DNA of 64,000 bases from Streptomyces sp. CB09001. Lineage in GTDB: Bacteria > Actinomycetota > Actinomycetes > Streptomycetales > Streptomycetaceae. How positions within the stretch are numbered: position 1 is the stretch's first letter; each line of letters opens with the position of its first letter. Below are positions 29,291 to 37,279 of this stretch, piece by piece. The notes below the pieces were generated by a model. It saw nothing but the letters and a program-made list of their open reading frames with translations, did not search any database and was not told where the DNA came from. The DNA lies in contig NZ_CP026730.1 of assembly GCF_003369795.1 (NCBI RefSeq), positions 4,455,001 through 4,519,000 on the forward strand. The letters are read 5' to 3'. Made by a program: the position numbers and the translations under genes.

Positions 29291-29310
29291 GCCCCTTTGA
29301 TCACTGGAAC

Positions 29311-29338
29311 CTGTGAATGGTTGTCTCCGTATTCACAG
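29311..29338 (-). promoter_or_regulatory. inverted repeat upstream of the sortase substrate gene
   Basis: CTGTGAAT (29311-29318) and ATTCACAG (29331-29338) are perfect 8-bp arms 12 bp apart, 20 bp upstream of the start codon. This is operator geometry for a dimeric regulator. Confidence 0.55.
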
Positions 29339-29349
29339 AATCCTTATGT

Positions 29350-29383
29350 GTCCTGTGTCACTACATGCGTCCTGTGTCACTAC
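29350..29383 (-). promoter_or_regulatory. 15-bp direct repeats upstream of the sortase substrate gene
   Basis: GTCCTGTGTCACTAC occurs twice without mismatch (29350-29364 and 29369-29383) with a 19-bp period, about 1.8 helical turns. The contained TGTCACT/AGTGACA words resemble BldD-like half-sites. The repeats probably bind an activator or repressor. Confidence 0.55.
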
Positions 29384-29392
29384 TCGTTCCGT

Positions 29393-29467
29393 CGGCCGGC
29401 CCCGGGCGTCCCCGGAGCCGGCCGTTCTCTTGGGTGACCGGGCTGCTGTCCCCTGCCGTCCGGTCAC
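29393..29467. terminator. two hairpins in the chorismate mutase / sortase substrate gap
   Basis: CGGCCGGC (29393-29400) pairs with GCCGGCCG (29417-29424), with further inner pairing, and is followed on the plus strand by TTCTCTT. A second stem is GTGACCGG (29434-29441) / CCGGTCAC (29460-29467). They may end the chorismate mutase transcript, or a plus-strand transcript. I see nothing else in 29468-29666. Confidence 0.5.
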
Positions 29468-29666
29468 TTCCTGGAGCGAGGTCCCACGACGCACGGCACG
29501 ATCCGTACGTCTCATCGCTCCAGCGAGCCACGCGTGGTTCTTTCGGGCCCGCCCCTGGCTGACACGGACACCGGGACCAACGAAGCCGCTCGCCTGCCGG
29601 TCACGCGCCGTACGGGTGAGAAGGGGCCCGAACTCGGATACGACCACCCGGGCCGCGCGGCGACCC

Positions 29667-29954
29667 TCAGACGCGGCCGCGACACAGCTCCAGCATCGTC
29701 ATCGCCAGCGCCGTGCCCGGCTTGCCCAGCGCCTCCCGGTAGTGGTCCAGCACCTCCATCTCGCGGGAGAGGTTGACGCGCCGGCCGCCGGAGGTGATCC
29801 GCGCCTCCTGGATGACCGCGGAGACGGCCATCCGTTCCTGGATCAGCCCGATGATCCGGTCGTCCAGGGAATCGATCCGCTCCCGGGCGCCGGTGATCAC
29901 GTCGGCGGCCTCGGAGGTGCGGGCGCCGGTCTTGTCTGCTGCGGTGACGGTCAT
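29667..29954 (-). CDS. chorismate mutase (AroQ-type)
   Basis: A 95-residue, all-helical AroQ-class chorismate mutase, converting chorismate to prephenate for Phe and Tyr synthesis. The active-site pattern is present: R-x2-D-x2-D in ARERIDSLDDRIIGLIQERM, then VSAVIQEARI, the NLSREMEVLDHYR helix and the C-terminal helix ending LCRGRV. ATG at 29954 has GAGGAGCC 7 nt upstream. The gene lies alone, divergent from guaA. Upstream is a candidate attenuator: a leader ORF with Phe and Tyr codons and a stable terminator-like hairpin. Confidence 0.9.
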   Translation of the reverse strand: MTVTAADKTGARTSEAADVITGARERIDSLDDRIIGLIQERMAVSAVIQEARITSGGRRVNLSREMEVLDHYREALGKPGTALAMTMLELCRGRV

Positions 29955-30011
29955 GTCGGTGGCTCCTCGCCGAAGGCTGGTGGCACCCCGGACCGGCACG
30001 GTCCGCAAACG

Positions 30012-30048
30012 CCAGGCGCCCCGGACCTTGTCGGCCCGGGGCGCCTGG
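30012..30048 (-). terminator. attenuator hairpin in the chorismate mutase leader
   Basis: A perfect 13-bp GC stem, CCAGGCGCCCCGG (30012-30024 and its complement 30036-30048), with an 11-nt loop, lies between the leader ORF stop and the chorismate mutase start. It is followed on the minus strand by CGTTTGCGG. CCAGGCG also occurs in the leader ORF (30122-30128, minus strand), so the leader could pair with the terminator's 3' arm and block its formation. Confidence 0.65.
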
Positions 30049-30067
30049 GAAGTCGCTTGTCAGTTGC

Positions 30068-30139
30068 TCAAGCAGCACGACCATGGCAGCCGGTGGGCCG
30101 GTTGCCATAGGTAAACAGGAACGCCTGGTGCTTGAGCAT
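30068..30139 (-). CDS. candidate Phe/Tyr leader peptide of chorismate mutase
   Basis: A 23-codon ORF, MLKHQAFLFTYGNRPTGC followed by HGRAA, holds two Phe and one Tyr codon in five residues, including TTT and TAT, which are rare in this genome. Its ATG falls at the predicted +1 of a good promoter, so it would be translated without a leader. The ORF RNA folds on itself: 30066-30073 with 30130-30137 (8 bp), and 30083-30093 with 30098-30108 (11 bp, one G-U). This matches the parts of an aromatic amino acid attenuator. I infer the role from structure and the downstream gene. Confidence 0.6.
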   Translation of the reverse strand: MLKHQAFLFTYGNRPTGCHGRAA

Positions 30140-30145
30140 GCGCCC

Positions 30146-30174
30146 AGTATGCCCCGGCGACGGTCGGTGTCCAA
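30146..30174 (-). promoter_or_regulatory. promoter of the chorismate mutase leader
   Basis: On the minus strand TTGGAC (30169-30174), 17 bp, CATACT (30146-30151). The predicted start, 7 nt after the -10, is the A of the leader ORF ATG at 30139. Confidence 0.7.
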
Positions 30175-30299
30175 GCCGGTTCGGATGGTGAGACACGAGG
30201 GGGCCGGGAGAGGCGGGCGAACGCCGGGGCCGGGGCACCTGCCCAGCTCGGTAGAATCGGGGGTACAAGCCCCCCGCCCGACCCGCCGGAAGGCACCCC

Positions 30300-31880
30300 G
30301 TGTCATCAGCGACTCCCGCTGCCGCCGCCCCCGACACCGTCCTGGTCGTCGACTTCGGCGCGCAGTACGCCCAGCTCATCGCCCGTCGTGTCCGCGAGGC
30401 GCGGGTCTACAGCGAGATCGTGCCGAGCTCCATGCCGGTCGAGGAGATCCTCGCCAAGAACCCGGCGGCCATCATCCTCTCGGGCGGCCCCTCGTCGGTG
30501 TACGAGCCGGGCGCCCCCACCCTGGACCGCTCCCTGTTCGAGGCCGGCGTCCCCGTCTTCGGCATGTGCTACGGCTTCCAGCTGATGGCGCAGACCCTCG
30601 GCGGCACCGTCGACAACTCCGGCGCCCGCGAGTACGGCCGCACCGACCTCACGGTCTCCAAGCCGTCCTCCACCCTCTTCGAGGGCACCCCCGCCGAGCA
30701 GGCCGTGTGGATGTCGCACGGCGACGCCTGCTCCGCCGCCCCCGAGGGCTTCACCGTCACCGGCTCCACGGACGTCGTCCCCGTCGCCGCCTTCGAGAAC
30801 GACGAGAAGAAGCTCTACGGCGTCCAGTACCACCCCGAGGTCATGCACTCCACGCACGGACAGCAGGTGCTGGAGCACTTCCTGTACCGGGGTGCGGGCC
30901 TGAGCCCCGACTGGACCACGGGCAACGTCATCGAGGAGCAGGTCGCGGCCATCCGCGCGCAGGTCGGCGACAAGCGGGCCATCTGCGGGCTCTCCGGCGG
31001 CGTGGACTCGGCCGTCGCCGCCGCCCTCGTGCAGAAGGCCATCGGCTCCCAGCTGACCTGCGTCTACGTGGACCACGGCCTGATGCGCAAGGGCGAGACC
31101 GAGCAGGTCGAGAAGGACTTCGTCGCCGCGACCGGCGTGCAGCTGAAGGTCGTGGACGCCAGCGAGCGGTTCCTGGGCGCGCTGGCCGGCGTCTCCGACC
31201 CCGAGCAGAAGCGGAAGATCATCGGCCGGGAGTTCATCCGGGTCTTCGAGCAGGCCCAGCTGGAGATCATGCGGGAGGACGGCCCGGAGGTCGCCTTCCT
31301 CGTGCAGGGCACGCTCTACCCGGACGTCGTCGAGTCCGGCGGCGGCACCGGCACCGCCAACATCAAGTCCCACCACAACGTGGGCGGGCTCCCGGACGAC
31401 ATCGAGTTCGAGCTGGTCGAGCCGCTGCGCCAGCTGTTCAAGGACGAGGTCCGGATGGTCGGCGCCGAGCTGGGCCTGCCGGACGAGATCGTCCAGCGCC
31501 AGCCCTTCCCGGGCCCGGGTCTCGGCATCCGGATCGTCGGCGAGGTCACCAAGGAGCGGCTCGACCTGCTGCGCGAGGCCGACGCCATCGCCCGCGAGGA
31601 ACTGACCGCGGCCGGCCTCGACCGCGACATCTGGCAGTGCCCGGTGGTGCTGCTCGCCGACGTCCGCTCCGTCGGCGTCCAGGGCGACGGCCGCACCTAC
31701 GGCCACCCGATCGTCCTGCGGCCGGTCTCGTCCGAGGACGCCATGACGGCCGACTGGTCCCGGCTGCCGTACGAGGTGCTCTCCAAGATCTCGACCCGGA
31801 TCACCAACGAGGTCACCGACGTCAACCGCGTCGTCCTCGACGTGACCTCGAAGCCGCCGGGGACGATCGAGTGGGAGTGA
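30300..31880 (+). CDS. guaA: GMP synthase (glutamine-hydrolysing) GuaA
   Basis: A 526-residue GMP synthetase converting XMP, ATP and glutamine to GMP. The class I amidotransferase domain is at 1-200, with the nucleophile Cys in VFGMCYGFQLM and the His/Glu pair in VQYHPEVMHS. The ATP-pyrophosphatase domain follows, with P-loop GLSGGVDSAVAAALV. The C-terminal dimerisation domain contains RQPFPGPGLGIR and ends KPPGTIEWE. The start is GTG at 30300 after GGAAGG. A TAGAAT -10 lies at 30252-30257. Together with guaB it completes the guanine branch. It is divergent from chorismate mutase. Confidence 0.97.
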   Translation: MSSATPAAAAPDTVLVVDFGAQYAQLIARRVREARVYSEIVPSSMPVEEILAKNPAAIILSGGPSSVYEPGAPTLDRSLFEAGVPVFGMCYGFQLMAQTLGGTVDNSGAREYGRTDLTVSKPSSTLFEGTPAEQAVWMSHGDACSAAPEGFTVTGSTDVVPVAAFENDEKKLYGVQYHPEVMHSTHGQQVLEHFLYRGAGLSPDWTTGNVIEEQVAAIRAQVGDKRAICGLSGGVDSAVAAALVQKAIGSQLTCVYVDHGLMRKGETEQVEKDFVAATGVQLKVVDASERFLGALAGVSDPEQKRKIIGREFIRVFEQAQLEIMREDGPEVAFLVQGTLYPDVVESGGGTGTANIKSHHNVGGLPDDIEFELVEPLRQLFKDEVRMVGAELGLPDEIVQRQPFPGPGLGIRIVGEVTKERLDLLREADAIAREELTAAGLDRDIWQCPVVLLADVRSVGVQGDGRTYGHPIVLRPVSSEDAMTADWSRLPYEVLSKISTRITNEVTDVNRVVLDVTSKPPGTIEWE

Positions 31881-31895
31881 TCCCAGCGGCGCTCC

Positions 31896-32381
31896 CTAGG
31901 CGCGCCTGACGGTGCGCAGGGGCTTTCCGGGCCGCCAGATCTCGACGACGAGGTACTTGTCGTCCTCGACGCGGGTGCGCACGACCTCCGTCAGCTCGGT
32001 GCGGAAGAGGTGGAACGGCTCCGGCGGTTCCACCTCCCGCACGTATCCGGCCTTGGTCCGCGGGTCCTCGACCTCGATCGCCCGCCCGGCGATCCGCACG
32101 TCCCCGCCGCCCATGCCGGTGCCGTCCCCCGGGTTCGCCTGCAGCGCGAAGCGCGGGTCGCGGCGCAGGTCGAGCGCCTTCAGCGAGTCCGGCATCATGC
32201 CCAGCCACAGCTCGCCGGTGAGGAAGCGCACCTCCAGGCCGGTGGTGCGGGGCGAGCCGTCCTTGCGGAGGGTGGCGAGGACGTGATGCGTGTACGCGCC
32301 GAAGCGCGCCTCGACGGTGTCGGCCAGTTCGGGTTCGGCGGCGGCGAAACCGGCCCAGTTCACAGGGGTGCCTGAAGTCAT
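31896..32381 (-). CDS. pyridoxamine 5'-phosphate oxidase-fold protein
   Basis: A 161-residue split-barrel protein of the PNPOx-like family, which includes many FMN- or F420-dependent actinobacterial oxidoreductases. Visible features are the first strand HVLATLRKDGSPRTTGLEVR, the WLGMMPDSLKALDLRRDPR segment typical of cofactor phosphate contacts, and FALQANPGDG. ATG at 32381 (MTSGTPVNWAGF) is chosen because the reading frame above it is non-conserved and rich in Cys/Gly. It is convergent with guaA with only 15 bp between stops. The substrate is unknown. Confidence 0.8.
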   Translation of the reverse strand: MTSGTPVNWAGFAAAEPELADTVEARFGAYTHHVLATLRKDGSPRTTGLEVRFLTGELWLGMMPDSLKALDLRRDPRFALQANPGDGTGMGGGDVRIAGRAIEVEDPRTKAGYVREVEPPEPFHLFRTELTEVVRTRVEDDKYLVVEIWRPGKPLRTVRRA

Positions 32382-32508
32382 GCACCGAGTGTGAACGCCA
32401 ATACCGACACCCTCTGTCGCGTTTTGGCCCCCGAACCTGTCCTCCCGGCCGCACCGCCGGTAACTTCCGGCACGTAGGGCACATCCGGCGCCGAAGGACA
32501 GAGAACAC

Positions 32509-33312
32509 ATGCACGGGACGCCCGGGGCCAGCGAGCCCCCGCCGCTGCCCACCGACCGGCTGCGGTTCGCGATGCCGCCGCGGCACGACTCGGTGGAGGA
32601 CGAACGCCGGCACCGCAGGGAGCGGCTCGCGTGCGCGCTGCGCCTCTTCGGGCGGTACGGGTTCGAGGACGGGGTCTCCGGTCACATCACGGCCCGCGAC
32701 CCCGAGTACACCGACTGTTTCTGGGTCAACCCGTTCGGTGTGCCCTTCGCCCACATCACGGTGAGCGACCTGGTGCTGGTCAACTCCGAGGGACAGGTGG
32801 TGGAGGGCGGTCACCACGTCAACCAGGCCGCCTTCACGGTGCACTCCCAGGTCCACGCCGCCCGTCCGGACGTCGTCGCGGTCGCCCACTGCCACTCGGT
32901 GCACGGACGCGCCCTGTCGGCCCTCGGTGAGCTGCTCGAGCCGATCACCCAGGAGAGCTGCGCCTTCTACGAGGACCACGCCCTGTACGACTCCTACTCG
33001 GGCGTCGCCGTCGACGCCGAGGAGGGGCGGCGCATCGCCCGGGCGCTCGGCTCCGGCAAGGCCCTCGTGCTGCGCAACCACGGGCTGCTGACGGTCGGCG
33101 ACTCCGTGGACGCGGCGGCCTGGTGGTTCCTGTCGCTGGAGCGGTCCTGCCAGGTGCAGCTGCTCGCGAAGGCGGCGGGGCGGCCGGTGCCGATCGGCCA
33201 CCGGCAGGCCGTGGCGACCCGGGAACAGCTCGGCGGCGACCTGGTGGCCTGGATCAACTACCAGCCCTTGTGGCAGGAGGTCACCCGCCGCGAACCGGAC
33301 CTGTTCGACTGA
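32509..33312 (+). CDS. class II aldolase/adducin family protein
   Basis: A 267-residue class II aldolase/adducin-fold protein. This metal-dependent family includes fuculose-phosphate and rhamnulose-phosphate aldolases and ribulose-5-phosphate epimerase. The zinc-binding pair HCHS in VVAVAHCHSVHGRAL and the later His in LVLRNHGLLTVG are present. FGFEDGVSGHIT-like N-terminal residues match the family (FEDGVSGHITARDP). ATG at 32509 has GAAGGA upstream. It is a single gene; the substrate cannot be read from sequence. A GC-rich decamer repeat follows the stop. Confidence 0.85.
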   Translation: MHGTPGASEPPPLPTDRLRFAMPPRHDSVEDERRHRRERLACALRLFGRYGFEDGVSGHITARDPEYTDCFWVNPFGVPFAHITVSDLVLVNSEGQVVEGGHHVNQAAFTVHSQVHAARPDVVAVAHCHSVHGRALSALGELLEPITQESCAFYEDHALYDSYSGVAVDAEEGRRIARALGSGKALVLRNHGLLTVGDSVDAAAWWFLSLERSCQVQLLAKAAGRPVPIGHRQAVATREQLGGDLVAWINYQPLWQEVTRREPDLFD

Positions 33313-33322
33313 CCGCGTCCGA

Positions 33323-33389
33323 GGCGGTGCGGGGCGGGGCGGGGCGGTGCGGGGCGGCGCGGGGCGGCGCGGGGCGGCGCGGGGCGGCG
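33323..33389 (+). repeat. 10-bp G-rich tandem repeat
   Basis: About 6.5 copies of a 10-bp unit (GGGGCGGCGC and close variants) lie just after the aldolase gene. The plus strand has many GGGG runs and could form quadruplex structure. Confidence 0.85.
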
Positions 33390-33523
33390 TCAACACGGCG
33401 ATCCGCGCATCACCCGCGCTGAGCGGACGTTGGGCGGGGCGGCGCGCGGGCGCGGGCCGGGATACGGCACAATTCGCTGTCGTTCCAAGGGACTTAGCGG
33501 GTGCGGGAAGGCGGTCGTCGGGC

Positions 33524-34819
33524 GTGGCGGTGCAGGAGGCGAGACGCGGAAGCGGCTCGGACAGGGACGCGTACGAGGCGGCGCACGGCGGCGGCTGCAC
33601 CTGCGGGGACTGCCCGCACGGCGCCCGCGAGGGACACCGCCGGGCGGTCGCCGCCTTCCTGCTGCGGCGGGACGAGTTCGCGGCCGGTCAGGGGCTGCCC
33701 GCCGCGGTGGCCCACTCGGCCTCCGCCTCCCGCCAGTGGGTCTCGGAGGAGCTGACCCAGTCCGCGGAGGCCGTCGCCGAACGCGGCCGCGCCGAGGGCG
33801 ACGCGTGGCTCGCGGCGCTGGGCCGGCGTACGGCGGCCGTCGTGTGGGCGGCGGTCGTCCTCCTGCTGCTCGGGCAGTCGCTCACCGCGGTCGGCACCGG
33901 CTGGTCCGCCGTGCGCACCGCCGGACTCGCGGCGGCGCTGGTGGTGGCCGGCGCGCTGACGGCGGCGTCCTGGTTCCACCGGGCCCGGGGCGGCGCGCTG
34001 GCCCCGGTCATCGGCGAGGACAACCGCCTGTCCACCTCCCGTGCCGTGGCGGCCGCCTGGGTCCTCTTCGTCGCCTACGCCGTGCTGGTGCTCGCCGGGC
34101 AACTGGCCGTCGCCTCGGGGCACGACCGGCGGGACGCGCTGATCTCCGGTCTCGAACTCGGCCGCGGCACCGGCGCGGTGACCGTGCTCGCGGTGGTCTG
34201 CGGGATCGCGGTCCTGGTACGGCGGGTGGTCGGCCTCAGGGTGCTGGGACAGCGGCTGCAGAAGGTGCGGGCCGACCGGCCGCGCGCCTCCGACCTGCTG
34301 ACCGACGATGCGGGCCGCGGGACCTTCGCCGACATCCAGTACGTCGTGATCAGCACCGTGGCCCTGGTGTTCGCGGCCGTACGGCTGGCCCGGCGACCGG
34401 AGCAACTGCCCGACCTGCCCTGGGGACTCGCGGTCGTGGTGCTGGTGTCGGCGGCGACCTACGTGGCCGGGAAGTACGCCGAGGGCGGCCGGCCGGTGAT
34501 CCTCTCCGTGGTCCGGGCGCGCGAGGCCGGTGATCTGGACGCGCCGATCCGCACGGGCGACGACATCGAGATCCGGGGGGCGGGCTTCGTGCCGCCCGGT
34601 GCCCAGCGGGCGGACCGGCTGTCCCGCATGGTCGTCCGCATCGGCGCGGTCAACGTCCACGTCCCCCTGGTGCCGGTGACGGGCGGCTTCAGCAACCCCG
34701 CGGACGACCTGCTGACGGTCCCCGTCCCGGCGGACGTGGAACCGGGCCGGGTGGACGTCCAGGTGGTCACGGGCGCGGGCGTGGAGACCAACCGGTACGC
34801 GATCGACGTGACGGACTGA
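33524..34819 (+). CDS. multi-pass membrane protein, unknown function
   Basis: A 431-residue protein not recognised as a named family. The N-terminus has a CTCGDCPHG motif that could bind a metal. About six hydrophobic segments follow (starting at TAAVVWAAVVLLLLGQ, TAGLAAALVVAGALT, AVAAAWVLFVAYAVLVLAG, GAVTVLAVVCGIAVLV, IQYVVISTVALVFAAV and PWGLAVVVLVSAATYVAG). A C-terminal beta-rich domain of about 110 residues resembles an IPT/Ig-like fold (RIGAVNVHVPLVPVTGG, then VEPGRVDVQVVTGAG). The start GTG at 33524 is the best-placed codon; GTG at 33530 is possible. The decamer repeat lies in its leader. Confidence 0.65.
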   Translation: MAVQEARRGSGSDRDAYEAAHGGGCTCGDCPHGAREGHRRAVAAFLLRRDEFAAGQGLPAAVAHSASASRQWVSEELTQSAEAVAERGRAEGDAWLAALGRRTAAVVWAAVVLLLLGQSLTAVGTGWSAVRTAGLAAALVVAGALTAASWFHRARGGALAPVIGEDNRLSTSRAVAAAWVLFVAYAVLVLAGQLAVASGHDRRDALISGLELGRGTGAVTVLAVVCGIAVLVRRVVGLRVLGQRLQKVRADRPRASDLLTDDAGRGTFADIQYVVISTVALVFAAVRLARRPEQLPDLPWGLAVVVLVSAATYVAGKYAEGGRPVILSVVRAREAGDLDAPIRTGDDIEIRGAGFVPPGAQRADRLSRMVVRIGAVNVHVPLVPVTGGFSNPADDLLTVPVPADVEPGRVDVQVVTGAGVETNRYAIDVTD

Positions 34820-34953
34820 CACCGCGTCCGCCCTGCTCGGCAACCAGTCGGGGCCGACGACGAGAAACCGGTCGCGAGGATTGAGCCGGTCCGGCGTTCC
34901 GTACGTATGGTCTGGTGAGGGGTCTGGGCACGCGCGGCGAGAGGCGACTGGCA

Positions 34954-35484
34954 GTGACGACGCACGGTATGCGCACGGATGTGGACATCTCGCCCGCGGG
35001 CGGGGGCGGCTGGCGAGACAACGCCGCCCGGTACGCCCTCCTGCCCCTGCGGATCTTCCTCGGCGTCACCTTCGTCTACGCCGGTCTGGACAAGCTCACC
35101 GACAGCGCCTTCATGAAGGACTCCGGTGCCGGTTCCATCGGCGACATGATGCGTGCCGTCCGCGACTCCTCGGCCGTGCCCGCCCTGGTCGACCTCGCCC
35201 TGAAGAACCCGCCCGGTTTCGGCTACGCCATCGCCCTGGGCGAGCTGGCCGTCGGCATCGGCACCCTGCTCGGGCTGCTCACCCGCCTGGCGGCGCTGGG
35301 CGGTGCGCTGATCTCGCTCAGCCTGTGGCTGACCGTCAGCTGGGCCTCCGACCCCTACTACTACGGCAACGACCTCGCCTATCTGATGGCTTGGCTCCCC
35401 CTCGTCCTCGCCGGCGCCCCGCTGTTGTCACTGGACGCCGTACTGCGTTCCCGGCGCGGGCGGCGGACGGGCGGGTACCGCTAG
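34954..35484 (+). CDS. DoxX family membrane protein
   Basis: A 176-residue DoxX/TQO-small-subunit family protein with four membrane helices (LPLRIFLGVTFVYAGLDKLT, GYAIALGELAVGIGTLLGLL, LAALGGALISLSLWLTVSWA, LMAWLPLVLAGAPLLSLDAV). The family motif with GLxKL after helix 1 and the GELxxGxxxLLG segment are clear. Members assist quinone- or thiol-linked redox reactions at the membrane. GTG at 34954 is chosen, with GAGGCGA upstream; ATG at 34969 is possible. Its last 4 bp overlap the end of the convergent small membrane protein gene. Confidence 0.85.
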   Translation: MTTHGMRTDVDISPAGGGGWRDNAARYALLPLRIFLGVTFVYAGLDKLTDSAFMKDSGAGSIGDMMRAVRDSSAVPALVDLALKNPPGFGYAIALGELAVGIGTLLGLLTRLAALGGALISLSLWLTVSWASDPYYYGNDLAYLMAWLPLVLAGAPLLSLDAVLRSRRGRRTGGYR

Positions 35485-35708
35485 GGGGTGTCCGGCGGCG
35501 CCGTGCGGAGCGCCGCGCGGCGCCGGTGTGCGGACCGGGCCACCATCCCGACCACGCCCGCCAGGCAGAGCCCGCCGTTGACCACGGGGACCACCACGAA
35601 CCACGGCGTCTCCCAGAGACCGCCCGCGTCGCCCGCGTAGAGGACGCCGGCCAGCATCAGGAAGACACCGGCCACCAGGCGTCCGGGCTGGAACCTATGA
35701 CGCAGCAC
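35481..35708 (-). CDS. small membrane protein, 75 aa
   Basis: Two hydrophobic helices (LVAGVFLMLAGVLYAG and WFVVVPVVNGGLCLAGVVGMV) and a basic C-terminus (RSAHRRR). The start overlaps the end of the upstream PspC/LiaF-like gene by 14 bp, so the two are translationally coupled. It may be a partner of that protein in envelope-stress sensing. No named family is recognised. Confidence 0.75.
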   Translation of the reverse strand: MLRHRFQPGRLVAGVFLMLAGVLYAGDAGGLWETPWFVVVPVVNGGLCLAGVVGMVARSAHRRRAALRTAPPDTP

Positions 35709-37089
35709 GGGACACCTCCGCCTGGCCGACGCCGACCTGGAGGTCGAGGTCGAGGGTGCCGGATTTCTTGCCGCCCTCGGTGGGGGACAGGGTGATCTCC
35801 TCGCGCTTGCCCGGTGCCACGTCCACGTCCCTCTCGTTGTCGCCGGGCAGCTGGATGTCGCCCACGCCCACCTCTACGTGCAGCCGCACGGTCACGTCCG
35901 GCGGCACGACGACCCGTATCCGGCCCAGGCCCACGTCGGCCCGGGTGGTCACCGTCTGCCCCTCGGCCAGGTCGAGGCGGGACAGGTCGAGGGTGCCGCT
36001 GCCCGTGCCGAGGTCGTACTGGTCGCGCACGTCGGCCGCGACCACGGGCTTCCAGGTGGTCCGGACCCATTCGGTGCCGACGTCGTCCGGGACGGCGGCC
36101 GAACCGGCCAGCAGACCCGCCGTGATGACCGCCAGGAAGATCGAACCGGCTCCGGTACGCCCGAGGAAGGAACTGACCGCGATACCGAGGCCGAGGACGG
36201 CCAGCGCGCACGCCAGGCCGGTCTGCAGACTGGTGCCGAGCGGGTGGTCGTCCCAGGTCAGCCGGGTCCCGAGGAAGCCGGCGAGCAGGGCGAGGAGGAA
36301 CACCCAGCCGCCGATGCCGAGGGTCTGCGGGGACCGGGAGCGCCGGTCGCCCGCGGTGGCGCGGTCGCGGCGGCCCGGGATGCCGCGGCCGATGTTGACG
36401 GCCGCCGCGATGTCACGCTCCGCGGAGTCCGGCGGCCCCCACATGTAGCCCGTCCCGCCGTCGTGGGTGCCGTCCTTGACGATGGGGTCGCGCCACCAGG
36501 AGGGCCACGTGTACATGATCGGCGGTGCCTTTGCCTCCGGCGGGGCGTCCGCGACGGCCTGCGCCGACAGCGGGTCCGGTTCGGGCGCCCCGCGGTGCCG
36601 CGACCAGTACCCGGCGCCCGCCAGGAGCAGGGAGAGGACGACGGCGAAGGTCAGCACCCCGCCGTTGTGCAGCATGGTGAGGAACACCCCGCAGCCGACC
36701 AGGGCGAAGAGCACCGCCGCCAGTGCCTGGCCGTCGACCCGGCCGGTCAGCAGCTTGCGCACCTCGTTCTCCTCCTCGTCCTCGTAGGGGACGAAGAGCC
36801 AGGCGAAGCCGTAGAAGATCAGACCGATGCCGCCGGTCGCGGAGAGTACCGCGAGCGTGATCCGGAAGATCACCGGGTCCAGGTCGCACTGCCGGCCGAG
36901 GCCGGCGCACACGCCGGCCAGCGCCTTGTGCCGCCGGTCGCGCCGGAACCGGTGCGGCGGCCCGGGGGCGTCCGCGCCGCCGACGGCACCCGGGCCGGCC
37001 GCACCGGCATCCCGCGGCCCCGCGCCCCCCGTGGGGCGCGGGCCGGAGCCGGGTCCCGGACCCGTCGCGGCGTGCTCGTGATCGGTCAT
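35695..37089 (-). CDS. PspC-domain membrane protein with LiaF-like C-terminus
   Basis: A 464-residue membrane protein. A PspC domain lies at about 47-100 (FRRDRRHKALAGVCAGLGRQ, then GLIFYGFAWLFVPYE) after a Gly/Pro-rich N-terminus. Several further helices lead to a beta-helical C-terminal domain with repeated short strands (DLSRLDLAEGQTVTTRADVG, VGVGDIQLPGDNERDVDV), the pattern of LiaF/DUF2154 proteins. It is divergent from a PspC-domain sensor kinase and its response regulator, with 190 bp between. In LiaFSR-type systems such a protein holds the kinase inactive. That partnership is inferred from context. Confidence 0.85.
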   Translation of the reverse strand: MTDHEHAATGPGPGSGPRPTGGAGPRDAGAAGPGAVGGADAPGPPHRFRRDRRHKALAGVCAGLGRQCDLDPVIFRITLAVLSATGGIGLIFYGFAWLFVPYEDEEENEVRKLLTGRVDGQALAAVLFALVGCGVFLTMLHNGGVLTFAVVLSLLLAGAGYWSRHRGAPEPDPLSAQAVADAPPEAKAPPIMYTWPSWWRDPIVKDGTHDGGTGYMWGPPDSAERDIAAAVNIGRGIPGRRDRATAGDRRSRSPQTLGIGGWVFLLALLAGFLGTRLTWDDHPLGTSLQTGLACALAVLGLGIAVSSFLGRTGAGSIFLAVITAGLLAGSAAVPDDVGTEWVRTTWKPVVAADVRDQYDLGTGSGTLDLSRLDLAEGQTVTTRADVGLGRIRVVVPPDVTVRLHVEVGVGDIQLPGDNERDVDVAPGKREEITLSPTEGGKKSGTLDLDLQVGVGQAEVSRAAS

Positions 37090-37279
37090 GAGTCCATGGT
37101 GACGGGCGCGGCGCCCCGACGGCAGCCGGTTCTACCCTGGTCGGACCCTGATATCGGCCCTGACTCCGGGCCGGGGGAGTGTTCGAGACCCGCACGGCCT
37201 CCCGCGGTCCGAAGATCAGGGGTGATTGGGGGAACGACCCTGATGCTCCGCCTCCCGCACCCGTGTGACCATCGGTGTC

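Noticed and set aside
29317..29562. 81-codon plus-strand ORF in the sortase-substrate upstream region
   Set aside because: No ribosome site, and its coding signal comes from the direct repeats and hairpins, which are better explained as regulatory DNA.
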